From positions 2,748,955 through 2,812,954 of the forward strand of contig NZ_CP119804.1 in NCBI RefSeq assembly GCF_029338375.1: DNA of 64,000 nucleotides, read 5' to 3'. The stretch is from Halorussus lipolyticus. Its GTDB lineage: Archaea > Halobacteriota > Halobacteria > Halobacteriales > Haladaptataceae. A program made the position numbers and the translations under genes. Under the pieces are notes generated by a model that saw only the letters and a program-made list of their open reading frames with translations, was not told the DNA's origin and searched no databases. Every line of letters starts with the position of its first letter. Positions within the stretch are counted from its first letter, which is position 1. Positions 29,134-37,315 of the stretch are shown in pieces.

Positions 29134-30570
29134 TCAGAACACGTCGTCGGCGTCGAGCGTCCCGTCGCGCAGTTCGCCGCGCGCGGTCACTTTCTCGCCG
29201 AGGGTCACGTCGGCGCTGGACTCGACGCTGACGGTCTCGTCGCCGTCGTCCAGAATAATCGGGTCGCCCGCCTGAACGACGGTGCCCGTGAACTCGACTT
29301 GCTCGCCGGTCGCTTCCGTCCCGCCGTTGCTTGCGGTCTCGGCAGTGCTGGCCGCGGCCCCGCCGCCGTCGCCACCGAAGGAACCGAGGCCCGTGCTGTC
29401 GCTTCCGGCGCTCGCGGCGTCGTCGCCTCCGCTGGCGTTCGACCCCGCCGAGGGGTCGGCCTCGCCGAGGACGGTCACGGTGGACTGCCACCCCGCAGAG
29501 CCTTCGATGTCGTCTTTCCACCCGTCCTGAATCTCGACGTCGGCCAGTTGCACCTCGTCGCCCGGCGCGATGTCCTTGTCGGCTTTCTCGCCCCACAGCG
29601 CCACTCGGATGTCCCCGGTGTCGTCCTGCACGCGGATGTTCCGGACTTGGCCCTCCGAGCCATCGTCGCGGTCGAAGGTGCGCTTGTCTTGGGTCTCGCG
29701 CACGACGCCGCCGATGTCCACCTCGTCGCCGATTTCGAGGCCGTCGATGTCCGCCGTCTCGGGGACGTACTCGACGTCCTCGTCGATTTCTTCGACTGCA
29801 CCGCGGTTGCCCACGTGGAGTTCCAGACTCCCGTCGCGCTCCCGGACGTAGCCGTCCACGACTTCGACCGAGACGCCGGGGTCGAACTCGTCGGCGTGTT
29901 CGGTGCGCTCGTCCCAGAGGGTCACCCGGATGCGACCGGTCGAATCGCCGAGTTTGAGGTTGGCGACCTTGCCCTCGGACCCGTCGTCGCGGTCGAAGGT
30001 CCGAATCTCGTCGGTGTCCAGTACCTTCCCGCGGAGGTTCACGTCGGAGAGACCCAGCGAGAGGTCCTCGACGTTGTAGGTGTCCTGTACCTGTACGTCG
30101 ATGTCGGTCTCGGCGTCGGGTTCGGCGTCGTTGACGTTGACCTCGACGCCGTTGTACCCCTCCTTGGGTCGGCCCGCGATTCGGAGTACGTCGCCGACTT
30201 CCAGTTCTTCCTCGCCAGCGTCGGCCTGCTTGTCCCAGAACGTGATTCGAATCGACCCGGTTTCGTCTGCGACCTCGACGTTGAGGACTCGGCCGTCGTC
30301 GCGGTCCTCGTCGTCGCGCTCGAAGGTCCGCACGTCGCCGACGCCGACGACCTTGGCGACGAACTTGACTTCCTCCATTCCGGGTTCGATGTCGGCGATG
30401 CTCTCGACTTCCCCACCTTCCTCGTCTAACTCGTGGGCGATGAGCATCGCGGCCGTCTCCTCGTCGGCGAGACCGCCCATCTGCTCTACCTTCTCCTCGA
30501 CCGCCTCGCGGAACTCCTCCAGCGACACGTCGGCGTCGAGGTCGGCGTAAACGTCCTCTATCGCGCCCAT
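29134..30570 (-). CDS. Replication protein A-type single-stranded DNA-binding protein
   Basis: A 478-residue protein of the haloarchaeal RPA family that coats single-stranded DNA. It starts MGAIEDVYADLDADVSLEEF. At least three OB folds repeat the pattern V...DVRTFERDD...GRVLNVEVADETGSIRITFWD (about 70-125, 175-235 and 300-350). A Gly/Ser/Ala-rich linker (about 375-430) leads to a short C-terminal beta region. It resembles the single-gene RPA2 of Haloferax rather than the RPA1/RPA3 operons, since no partner gene is adjacent. Confidence 0.88.
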   Translation of the reverse strand: MGAIEDVYADLDADVSLEEFREAVEEKVEQMGGLADEETAAMLIAHELDEEGGEVESIADIEPGMEEVKFVAKVVGVGDVRTFERDDEDRDDGRVLNVEVADETGSIRITFWDKQADAGEEELEVGDVLRIAGRPKEGYNGVEVNVNDAEPDAETDIDVQVQDTYNVEDLSLGLSDVNLRGKVLDTDEIRTFDRDDGSEGKVANLKLGDSTGRIRVTLWDERTEHADEFDPGVSVEVVDGYVRERDGSLELHVGNRGAVEEIDEDVEYVPETADIDGLEIGDEVDIGGVVRETQDKRTFDRDDGSEGQVRNIRVQDDTGDIRVALWGEKADKDIAPGDEVQLADVEIQDGWKDDIEGSAGWQSTVTVLGEADPSAGSNASGGDDAASAGSDSTGLGSFGGDGGGAAASTAETASNGGTEATGEQVEFTGTVVQAGDPIILDDGDETVSVESSADVTLGEKVTARGELRDGTLDADDVF

Positions 30571-30680
30571 TGTTTTTCTCGAAAACTGGTTGTGGGTGCT
30601 GGTGTATGTCTGTGTCGGTACGCCATCGTGAGGAGGTTTCGTCCCGTCTTCGGATATAAACGCTCGGCCGCTATCTGGTT

Positions 30681-31238
30681 CTACTCGGAGTCGGCGGTCG
30701 TGGTCGCCCCGGCCGTCGTTGCTGTCGCGGTTGCCGCGGTCGTGACGGTCTCGGCCTCGCCCATCGCTTGGTGGACCACGCGAACCTCTGCTGGCAGTCC
30801 GTCCTCGAACGAGGCGGTGGCCTCGTAGTCGATTTCCACGATACACTGGGCGCAGGCCCCGGCCTCGTCTTTCTGCATCGAGGCCACGGTCAGTTCCAGC
30901 GTCCCGGTCTCGGGGTCGTAGCCCGCGTCGGCGAGTTCGGCCACGTAGCAGGCGTTCGACCCCGAAATCGTCCCGGTGACGCTGACGGACCCGCTCTCCG
31001 CGTCGAAACCGACCTCGGCCTCGTTGGTCGGCTGACCGCACCCGGCGTCGGTGAGTTCGAACGTCGTGCCCGCGAGCGTCGGCGGCCGTGTCGTTGTCGT
31101 CGTCTCTCGCTTTGCAGTGGTCCCGGTGGTGGTCTCGTCCACGCCGCCGGCGGCCTCCTCGTACTGACTCAGACACCCACCGAGAGACGCGGTACCGAGT
31201 ATCGCACCGAAGTTTGCGAGTAGTTTTCGTCGCTCCAT
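30681..31238 (-). CDS. Small lipoprotein of unknown function (185 aa)
   Basis: Starts MERRKLLANFGAILGTASLGGC, a twin-arginine-like signal ending in a lipobox with C22. A Thr-rich linker runs to about residue 55. The mature domain has a conserved-looking cysteine set (DAGCGQ, NACYVAE, CAQC) and beta-strand pattern. The C-terminus is a low-complexity Thr/Ala tail. The ATG at 31238 is chosen because it directly precedes the double-arginine motif. It is an extracellular, lipid-anchored protein with no assigned function. Confidence 0.75.
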   Translation of the reverse strand: MERRKLLANFGAILGTASLGGCLSQYEEAAGGVDETTTGTTAKRETTTTTRPPTLAGTTFELTDAGCGQPTNEAEVGFDAESGSVSVTGTISGSNACYVAELADAGYDPETGTLELTVASMQKDEAGACAQCIVEIDYEATASFEDGLPAEVRVVHQAMGEAETVTTAATATATTAGATTTADSE

Positions 31239-31367
31239 ACAGAGCGCCACGACGCGCAGTTTCAAATATATCGCGGATGGAAAAATTGTTATTTGTCCTT
31301 GCGTCGCTGTGCCACTGCGTAATCAGACCGTAACCCCTATTAATGGAACCGGCATACGTAGAGATGA

Positions 31368-31440
31368 GTCCTGATAGGGTAGTGGACTATCCTCTTGGCT
31401 TGCGGAGCCAGGGACCGGAGTTCAAATCTCCGTCAGGACG
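31368..31440 (+). tRNA. tRNA-Arg, anticodon GCG
   Basis: The acceptor GTCCTGA pairs with TCAGGAC, with discriminator G at 31440. The anticodon stem is TTGGC/GCCAG around loop TTGCGGA, giving anticodon GCG for codon CGC. The T-arm is CGGAG-TTCAAAT-CTCCG. There is no intron and no encoded CCA. TATTAA at 31339-31344 is a box A about 27 bases upstream. The last 23 bases plus 7 beyond are duplicated at 31555-31584. Confidence 0.93.
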
Positions 31441-31584
31441 TTTCTGCCGCGACGCAACACCGCGAGAGCCTTCCATGGCTCTCGCAACTCTGCGTCGCGG
31501 AAACTCCATCGCGGAGATTTGAGCAGACGAGTCGCACGCCCGGACCGTCTCGGCGAGTTCAAATCTCCGTCAGGACGTTTCTGC
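31418..31584 (+). mobile_element. tRNA-3'-end-bounded structured element, locus 1
   Basis: A 30-base perfect direct repeat bounds it: 31418-31447 (tRNA 3' end plus 7 bases) and 31555-31584. Inside are nested hairpins: outer CCGCGACGCA (31447-31456) with TGCGTCGCGG (31491-31500), and inner GCGAGAGCC (31462-31470) with GGCTCTCGC (31477-31485). Then comes an inverted T-arm copy CGGAGATTTGA (31512-31522), which pairs with TCAAATCTCCG (31559-31569). The enclosed core contains AGTCGCACGCC and GGACCGTCT. There is no protein-coding frame. The same architecture recurs at the tRNA-Arg at 58.7 kb. Confidence 0.7.
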
Positions 31585-31661
31585 TGTAACCAACCGACGA
31601 GCGACGGGTATTTCTCTAATCCCGAAGGACCCTTCCCCGCCGACCCCGAACCTCCGAACAG

Positions 31662-32279
31662 ATGAGAGACCACCTCCGGGCCGGTATCGCCATCTACAAC
31701 GACGGCGAGTTCCACGCGGCCCACGACGCGTGGGAGGAGTATTGGCTCGGCCTCGAACCTGAGACCGACGACGAGCGGTTCCTCCACGGCCTCATCCAGT
31801 TCACCGCGGCGGTCCACCACGCCCAGCACGCCAACTGGGAGGGCGTCCGGGGTCTCGCCGAGAGCGGTGCAGACTACCTCGCTGGCCTCCCGGCGGACTA
31901 CCGCGCGGTCAACGTCGGCGAGGTCCGGGCCTACCTCCGAGCAGTCGCCGCAGACCCCGAACACGTCGAGCGCGTTGCACCGCCGAAACTGACCTACGAG
32001 GACACCGCGCTCCTCGCCGAGGACCTGCGATTCGAGGCCAGCGCGGTCGTCGCCGAGGTACTGGCCGAGGAGTACGGCTACGACGAGGAAATCATCGAGA
32101 AGGCAATCGACTACGCCCGCGACGACCTCGATTCCGAACAGGCAACTAGCCAGTTCGTCACGTTCGTCATGGACTTCGCGCGCGACGCCGCTAATCGCGG
32201 AATCATCTTTCAGCGAATGGAGGGTGCGGTGGGAAAACGCGACCACAAAGAAGAGGACGTAGACGGACTGTTCGACTGA
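31662..32279 (+). CDS. DUF309-domain protein
   Basis: A 205-residue protein with the DUF309 helical core near its N-terminus. FHAAHDAWEEYWLG (17-30) matches the family motif FHxAHExWE, and FLHGLIQFTAAVHHAQHANW follows. The fold is an all-helical bundle with conserved His, Glu and Trp. The function is unknown in bacteria and archaea. It has no operon partner: the next gene is convergent and 3 bases away. Confidence 0.85.
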   Translation: MRDHLRAGIAIYNDGEFHAAHDAWEEYWLGLEPETDDERFLHGLIQFTAAVHHAQHANWEGVRGLAESGADYLAGLPADYRAVNVGEVRAYLRAVAADPEHVERVAPPKLTYEDTALLAEDLRFEASAVVAEVLAEEYGYDEEIIEKAIDYARDDLDSEQATSQFVTFVMDFARDAANRGIIFQRMEGAVGKRDHKEEDVDGLFD

Positions 32280-32282
32280 CGA

Positions 32283-33065
32283 TTAGGGCTTGCTCTCGGG
32301 CGGATGCTCGTCGTACTCAGCGTTGGGGAACTCCGCGGAGTTGTCCTGCGGGTCGTAGCCCAGCACTTCCTTGGCGCGCTCGATGGAGTAGTATTTCCGG
32401 TCGTTGTCCGAGATACCGTAGACGATTTCGTAGTCGTAGTCGGCCTTGAGACACCGGTCGAACAGGTGGGCGCAGTCTCGGTGGGAGAGCCACATGGCCT
32501 GTCCTCGCTCGTAGTCCTTCGGCGGGTGGTTCTTGGTCAGGTTGCCGATGCGGACGCAGACGACGCTCAGGCCGTGTTCGTCGTGGTAGTACCGACCCAG
32601 AATCTCGCCGGTCGCCTTGCTCACGCCGTAGAGGTTGCTCGGCCGCGGGAGTTCCTCGCCGTCGAGTTTGAACTCGTCGTGGGGCCGATACATCTCGGGA
32701 GTGCGCTCGTCGGTCTCGTAGTTCCCGACCGCGTGGTTCGACGAGGCGAACGCAATCTTCTCGACGCCCTCGTCTTTGGCGGCCTCCAAGACGTTCCGGG
32801 TGCCGTCGATGTTGTTGTTCAAGACGCTGTTCCACGGGGCCTCTGGGCGCGGGTCGCCAGCGAGGTGGACGATGGCACCGACGCCCTCGACGGCCTCGCG
32901 GACGGCCTCCTCGTCGGTAATGTCGGCGACCACGAACTCGTGGTCGGTGTCGCGGGTCGGCGGGTCTCGGTCGAGCAGTCGCCAGTCGTACTCGCCCGAG
33001 AGGTCCGAGAGGATGGCCTGCCCGACGCGGCCTTCCGCGCCCGTAAGCAGGACTGGGTCGTCCAT
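32283..33065 (-). CDS. azf: NAD-dependent glucose-6-phosphate dehydrogenase, haloarchaeal Azf
   Basis: A 260-residue extended short-chain dehydrogenase. It has the Rossmann motif TGAEGRVG (8-15), FASSNHAVGNYE and the catalytic Tyr/Lys in YGVSKATGE. The segments HLAGDPRPEAPW, RGQAMWLSHRDC and VYGISDNDRKYYSI agree with the glucose-6-phosphate dehydrogenase Azf of Haloferax volcanii, as I remember it. That enzyme starts the oxidative pentose phosphate pathway in haloarchaea and is unrelated to bacterial Zwf. A 6-phosphogluconate dehydrogenase gene is at the window's end. Confidence 0.87.
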   Translation of the reverse strand: MDDPVLLTGAEGRVGQAILSDLSGEYDWRLLDRDPPTRDTDHEFVVADITDEEAVREAVEGVGAIVHLAGDPRPEAPWNSVLNNNIDGTRNVLEAAKDEGVEKIAFASSNHAVGNYETDERTPEMYRPHDEFKLDGEELPRPSNLYGVSKATGEILGRYYHDEHGLSVVCVRIGNLTKNHPPKDYERGQAMWLSHRDCAHLFDRCLKADYDYEIVYGISDNDRKYYSIERAKEVLGYDPQDNSAEFPNAEYDEHPPESKP

Positions 33066-33190
33066 TCAGGTTGAGAGAGGGAATGGGATGATAAGTAAGG
33101 TACGATTCGTCCGAAGGCCGGTCCGCAGAGTCGTCGCTCTCGGTCGCGTGAAAAATCGAGATGAAGAAGAACGGGACGACAGACCGGGAG

Positions 33191-33799
33191 TTATGCCAGT
33201 CGCGCGAACGCCAGATTGCCGCTGATGTTCTTGATGTAGACCTGCACCACGTCGCCCTCTTGGGCACCGGGCACGAAGATTGTGTACTTGCCCTTCTCGG
33301 CCACGCCGTCGCCCTTGCGACCCGTGCCGGTGATTTTGACCTCGTAGGTGCTTCCCTCCTCGACGGCCTCGCGGTTCTGGTTCTGGCTGGAGGTCGAACG
33401 CTTAGTCACGGGCCGGAAGGCACCACACGCGTCACACCGGAGCATCAGGTTGCGGTTCTCGCGGACGAGGCGGGTGTCCGGCAGGCCACACTCCGAACAG
33501 AGGACGAACTCCTGCACGTAGCTATCCAAGGCGGCGTCGAAGTCCGAACCGGAGAAGGTCCCGTTGTACCGGGCGCGGCCGTCTTCGAGTTTCCCGTTGG
33601 TACCGAGTTCGCGCTGGAGCGCGCTGTGGACGTGTTCGATGTCGCGGCCGAGTGCGTCGGCGATGTCGCCGAGGTTGGTGAGTCGCGTGAACGCGCCGTC
33701 CTTCTGTGCGTTGGAGTCCGGGTAACTGAATCGGTCGCCTTCGCCTTCGAAGTCCGGTGTCGCGTCCATCGCTCGGTCGAGGTTAGATGTGTAGTCCAT
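33191..33799 (-). CDS. Translation initiation factor aIF2 beta with C-terminal TRAM domain
   Basis: 202 residues. The aIF2 beta core has a zinc ribbon with C101, C104, C122 and C125 (CSECG ... RCDACG). The preceding HVHSALQRELGTNG is typical of the family. From about residue 144 a TRAM domain follows (YEVKITGTGRKGDGVAEKGKYTIFVPGAQ), an RNA-binding beta-barrel not found in most aIF2 beta proteins. It is part of the ternary complex that brings Met-tRNA to the ribosome. It is divergent from the mptD-like gene. Confidence 0.93.
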   Translation of the reverse strand: MDYTSNLDRAMDATPDFEGEGDRFSYPDSNAQKDGAFTRLTNLGDIADALGRDIEHVHSALQRELGTNGKLEDGRARYNGTFSGSDFDAALDSYVQEFVLCSECGLPDTRLVRENRNLMLRCDACGAFRPVTKRSTSSQNQNREAVEEGSTYEVKITGTGRKGDGVAEKGKYTIFVPGAQEGDVVQVYIKNISGNLAFARLA

Positions 33800-33852
33800 A
33801 GGCGAATCAGGTGTTGGACATTAAAAGGCGTTCCGTGTTTGGGAGAGACACG

Positions 33853-33915
33853 GCCCGGTCGGAGGGGTCCCACGGCGGGACACGGACGACGATGCCCGAC
33901 CGGGCGGCTTTTTTC
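33853..33915 (+). promoter_or_regulatory. Hairpin followed by T-tract just before the mptD-like gene
   Basis: GCCCGGTCGG (33853-33862) pairs perfectly with CCGACCGGGC (33896-33905) and encloses a smaller GTCCC/GGGAC hairpin (33867-33881). TTTTTT follows at 33909-33914. The T-tract also stands 24-29 bases before the ATG at 33938 and so is probably the box A. Whether the hairpin is an upstream terminator or an operator cannot be told. Confidence 0.45.
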
Positions 33916-33937
33916 CCCGGCGCGCGTCGTCTCGGTC

Positions 33938-34288
33938 ATGACTGCCACCGACCCCACCGACCGCGATTCGGCCTGTTTCGAGGCCGGAATCAAGTTCGGC
34001 GCGCTCTACCACCAGTTCGCGGGCACGCCGGTCAGTCCCGACTCCGCGCCGAGTCTCGAAACCGCCATCGAGGAGTCCATCGAGAACCAACCCTTCTGCG
34101 AGTCCGTGACCGTCGATATTCTGACCGAGAAGTTGGAAGCGGAGATAGACCATGGGTACACCGAACTCACGGGCCGGTTCATGGAGGTCGAAATCGTCGT
34201 GGACCACGAGGACGTCGAAGTCCGCACCCGGATGGAGATGGAGGACGGCTATCCGCTGATGAAAGTCGAGTCCGTGAGCGAGAAATAG
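33938..34288 (+). CDS. mptD: Archaeal dihydroneopterin aldolase (MptD family)
   Basis: A 116-residue protein of the archaeal MptD family, which splits 7,8-dihydroneopterin to 6-hydroxymethyl-dihydropterin plus glycolaldehyde. ACFEAGIKFGALYHQFAGTP holds the conserved Glu (15) and His (25). DHGYTELTGRFMEVEI follows. In haloarchaea the product would feed folate-type cofactor synthesis. The ATG at 33938 is internal to a longer open frame whose upstream part overlaps the aIF2 beta gene. Confidence 0.85.
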   Translation: MTATDPTDRDSACFEAGIKFGALYHQFAGTPVSPDSAPSLETAIEESIENQPFCESVTVDILTEKLEAEIDHGYTELTGRFMEVEIVVDHEDVEVRTRMEMEDGYPLMKVESVSEK

Positions 34289-34290
34289 AG

Positions 34291-34322
34291 TTCCTAAAAA
34301 ATCCAATTTCTATATTTAGGAA
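34291..34322 (+). terminator. AT-rich hairpin after the mptD-like gene
   Basis: TTCCTAAA (34291-34298) pairs with TTTAGGAA (34315-34322) around a 16-base AT-rich loop, starting 2 bases after the stop codon. It is a likely transcription end. Confidence 0.45.
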
Positions 34323-34638
34323 TTGTATTTCGTTCTCTGTGGACCCCACAATCACGCTACAGTCAGAGTTTCCCTGTCAGTAGCCGTCACGAAGCTAGCT
34401 ACTGCTTGAGCGAAGGAGTCACCGCAAACCGCCCCGCACAGCACCGCAGACCGCAACCGCACCGCGCCCCGTACCTCCCCGCCCGACTCGCACCTGTCGG
34501 CGCTCGTCGGGCGCGTCCCGTGGATTGTCGAATCGAGCGACGACGTTCGAGACCCCAGTTCCGGCTTCGGCTTCAAACACGACGCTCTCGAAACCCAAAT
34601 CCACCGCCTACAAGTCCGAACCCACCGTCTCGTCGAGT
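34323..34638. other. Intergenic region with a C-rich repeat relative
   Basis: No gene seen. From about 34425 the sequence is a C-rich run of ACCGC-type units (including ACCGCAACCGCACCG), related to the start of the repeat near 4917. Nothing else stands out. Confidence 0.4.
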
Positions 34639-35376
34639 ATGAACCTCCGTGAATCGACGTGGACTGAGGCCGACGCCGCCGAAACCGACCTCGCGCTCCT
34701 CCCGGTCGGAAGCACCGAACAGCACGGTCCCCACGCGCCGCTCGGAACCGACGTGGTGACCGCCGAGGAGGTCGCCGAGGAGGCCGCCTCCACCTACGAT
34801 GGCGAGGTCGTCGTCGCGCCCCCAATCCCGGTCGGCGTCGCCGAGGAGCATCGCCAGTTCACCGGCACGCTCTGGGTCAGCCCCGACACCTTCCGCGATT
34901 ACGTCCGCGAGACCGTCGCCAGCCTCGCTCATCACGGCTGGGACCGGGTGGTACTGGTCAACGGCCACGGGGGCAACGTCGGCGCGCTCCGGGAAGTCGC
35001 GGGAACCATCGTCCGCCACGACACAGCCTACGCCGTCCCGTTCACGTGGTTCGAGGCCGTCGGCGACCACAGCGGAGACATGGGCCACGGCGGCCCGCTC
35101 GAAACCGCGATGCTCCGGCACGTCGCCCCCGAGTTGGTGCGCGAGGACCGCATCGAGGAGGCCCGCGAGGGCGCAAGCGACGGGTGGGGTGAGTGGGTGA
35201 GCTACGCGAATCTGGCCTACGACTCGGCCGAGTTCACCGAAAACGGCGTCGTGGGCGACCCCGCGGAGGGGTCAAAAGAGCGCGGCGAGGACTTGCTGGC
35301 GCTAGCCGGCGAGGCGCTGGTGTCGCTGTTGGAGGCGGTCGAATCGCGTGACGTGACGCTCCCGCCCCACAAGTAG
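34639..35376 (+). CDS. Creatininase-family amidohydrolase
   Basis: A 245-residue metal-dependent hydrolase. Metal and active-site motifs are STEQHGPHAPLGTD (24-37), NGHGGN and MGHGGPLETAM. The family includes creatininase, the mycofactocin peptidase MftE and the archaeal ArfB deformylase of riboflavin/F420 synthesis. With no creatine pathway expected, an ArfB-like role is the most attractive guess but unproved. The ATG at 34639 (MNLRESTWTEAD) is chosen over 34525 because the earlier part is Ser/Thr-rich and not acidic. Confidence 0.85.
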   Translation: MNLRESTWTEADAAETDLALLPVGSTEQHGPHAPLGTDVVTAEEVAEEAASTYDGEVVVAPPIPVGVAEEHRQFTGTLWVSPDTFRDYVRETVASLAHHGWDRVVLVNGHGGNVGALREVAGTIVRHDTAYAVPFTWFEAVGDHSGDMGHGGPLETAMLRHVAPELVREDRIEEAREGASDGWGEWVSYANLAYDSAEFTENGVVGDPAEGSKERGEDLLALAGEALVSLLEAVESRDVTLPPHK

Positions 35377-35406
35377 CGGCGGACGAGCGATTCCGTCTCG
35401 GTGGAC

Positions 35407-35898
35407 TTACTCGGCCGGTTCGGCTTCTTCGGCGTCCGCGTCGTCGGCGTCCCCGTCGCCTTCGGATTCGTCGGTTTCGGCCTCGTCGGCCTCGCTCTCG
35501 TCCGCTTCGGCCTGCAGTTCTTCGAGGGTGTTCTTGAGACCCGGCACCGTACTGGCGAGGTCCCCGACCTGTTCCTTGGCGTCCTCGATGTCGGCGATGG
35601 CCTCCTCGACCCGGCCGATTTCGGCTTCGAGGTCGTCGGCCTCCTCGAAGGCGTCGGCGCGCTCGCCCATCATGTACCACTTCTTGGCGTCCCGGAGGTG
35701 GTCGGCGGCGTCCCCAGCGTCGAGGGCCGACCGGAGCGCGTTGAGCGCGCCGAGGGTGTTGTCGGCCTCGACGTTCCAGATGTCGTCGGTGTCGGGTAGG
35801 GCCTCGCTCGCCTGCTGAAGGCTGGCCTCCACGTCCTCGCGGACCTCGCTTGCGGCCTCGCCGAATAGCTCGTCCTCGTCGAGTGTCGATTGGCTCAT
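35407..35898 (-). CDS. DUF5790-type haloarchaeal protein
   Basis: 163 residues. The N-terminal MSQSTLDEDELFGEAASEVRED and central DNTLGALNALRSALDAGDAADHLRDAKKWYMMGERADAF agree with the haloarchaea-restricted DUF5790 family as I remember it. Helices with heptad character suggest a coiled coil at about 85-120. The last 35 residues are a low-complexity acidic tail. The role is unknown and no operon partner is seen. Confidence 0.75.
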   Translation of the reverse strand: MSQSTLDEDELFGEAASEVREDVEASLQQASEALPDTDDIWNVEADNTLGALNALRSALDAGDAADHLRDAKKWYMMGERADAFEEADDLEAEIGRVEEAIADIEDAKEQVGDLASTVPGLKNTLEELQAEADESEADEAETDESEGDGDADDADAEEAEPAE

Positions 35899-36123
35899 AC
35901 GTTTCCGTTTGGTGCCGGACCTTTTAAAACCATGCCCGAAACCGGAAGTGAAACCCCGCTACTCGCCGGGGACCACCCGAGCCAAATCGAAAGCAACGAC
36001 CCGATTGGCAGTCCGGACCGAAAACGCTCACCGGGAAGCATCCAATCGGGAACCCCGGCGACGCCCGCGACGGGATTCGCCTCGGGGCGAATACTTATCA
36101 GCGACGAGAGGAAATGTAACGAT

Positions 36124-36528
36124 ATGGAAGACATTTTCGTCGGACGACTCATGTCCTCGCCAGTCGAGACAGTCTCCCCGGACACGGAGGCCCACGTCGC
36201 CGCCGAGCGGATGATAGACGAAGGCATCGGGTCGGTCATCGTCACCGACGACGAGGGCGTCCTCGCGGGCATCCTCACCGCCACCGACTTCGTTCACATC
36301 GCGGCCGAACAGCGGTGGGCTACCGACGCGACGGTCGAGGCCTACATGACGACTGACGTGACGACCACCGACGCCAACGCCGAGGTCCGGGACATCGCCG
36401 ACCTGATGATAGAGGAGGGCTTCCACCACGTCCCGGTCGTGGACGACGACGAGGGCGTCGTCGGCATCGTCACCACGACCGACATCACGGCCTACATGTC
36501 CCACGTCCAGACACCGAGTCCGTCGTAG
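36124..36528 (+). CDS. Tandem CBS-domain protein
   Basis: 134 residues formed almost wholly of two CBS motifs: VGRLMSSPVETVSPDTEAHV to GILTATDFVHI, and VEAYMTTDVTTTDANAEV to GIVTTTDITAYM. Such stand-alone pairs bind adenine nucleotides (AMP, ATP, SAM) and act as small sensors. The ATG at 36124 directly precedes the first domain, and a longer open frame upstream is not coding-like. TACTTATCA about 30 bases upstream may hold box A. Confidence 0.88.
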   Translation: MEDIFVGRLMSSPVETVSPDTEAHVAAERMIDEGIGSVIVTDDEGVLAGILTATDFVHIAAEQRWATDATVEAYMTTDVTTTDANAEVRDIADLMIEEGFHHVPVVDDDEGVVGIVTTTDITAYMSHVQTPSPS

Positions 36529-36764
36529 CCTCCTCGGTTTTTCGACCCACAGCGAGCAATTTTCGACGTAGCGCACTCCTCGACTACCGACAGGTTTCGC
36601 TCGGCGACCCAACCACCCGCCTTGGCGGACTGAAAGTGCGAGGGCTTTCGAGGACACTGCGCGCGAGGACTTTCGAGACCTCGATTACGATTCCAACAAC
36701 TTTCCCGAATGCCCTACTTCAAAGGGGCCATACGCCTTATTCGATTTCACGGCGTAGCCCCGTC

Positions 36765-37079
36765 ATGACCGAATCTGGCGACGATAGCCGCGAGATGGGA
36801 CTCGAACTCGGCGACCTGAAAGACGACCTGCGAGACGCCGACTACCCCCTCGACGCCGAGGAGCTAATGGAACAGTACGGCGACTACGAAATCGGCCTCC
36901 CGGACGGCGAGGAGAGCTTTCGGGAGGTCATGGTCACGGGCGGCGACGAGACCTTCCAGTCGGCCGACGAGGTGGAGCAGGCCATCCTGAACCGGGTCAG
37001 TGCCGACGCCGTGGGCCGCGAGGGCTACTCCGACCGCGGGGCCGGCAACGAGGGCGAGAACACGGACGAATCGTTCTAG
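36765..37079 (+). CDS. DUF5789/DUF2795-like small haloarchaeal protein
   Basis: 104 residues. MGLELGDLKDDLRDADYPLDAEELMEQYGDYEIGLPDGEESFREV and QSADEVEQAILNRVSADAVGREGY resemble the haloarchaeal family I know as DUF5789, related to DUF2795 helical proteins. The family name is from memory and moderately sure. It is acidic, with no membrane segment. It is transcribed alone with an intergenic region on either side. Confidence 0.7.
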   Translation: MTESGDDSREMGLELGDLKDDLRDADYPLDAEELMEQYGDYEIGLPDGEESFREVMVTGGDETFQSADEVEQAILNRVSADAVGREGYSDRGAGNEGENTDESF

Positions 37080-37149
37080 GAAAACGTCTTGTTTTGTGTG
37101 GCTATACTCAATCCGGGCGGTTTCGGCAGTATAGCCGCGGATACGTTTT

Positions 37150-37275
37150 CGAAAGCCCCCAGTTCGCTCGCCACCGGCAGACATTCCTGCTCGGCCTGCG
37201 GCCTGCGCGGGCTGTGACTGCCGAGGTCACGCTCATTTCGTTCGCGTGACGGTCGCTGACCGAAATATCCAACGC
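37150..37275. repeat. GC-rich hairpin region, possible distant relative of the structured repeat
   Basis: It starts GAAAGCCCCC like copy 1 of the structured repeat and ends near CGAAATATCC, but the middle differs. A separate hairpin GTCACGC-N11-GCGTGAC lies at 37225-37249. The relation is uncertain. Confidence 0.3.
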
Positions 37276-37315
37276 AGGGGAAACCGCTAACGCCCCGGCG
37301 GCCGAATCGCCGGGC

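Noticed and set aside
29134..31176. A 680-codon version of the RPA gene starting at 31176
   Set aside because: The extra 202 codons run antisense-free but overlap the lipoprotein gene in another frame and are Arg-rich. The ATG at 30570 begins the conserved RPA N-terminus.
31418..31584. A CRISPR array or classical insertion sequence downstream of tRNA-Arg(GCG)
   Set aside because: There are only two direct copies, no series of repeats with spacers, and no transposase or terminal inverted repeats. The tRNA-derived copies fit an att-like or tRNA-trailer element better.
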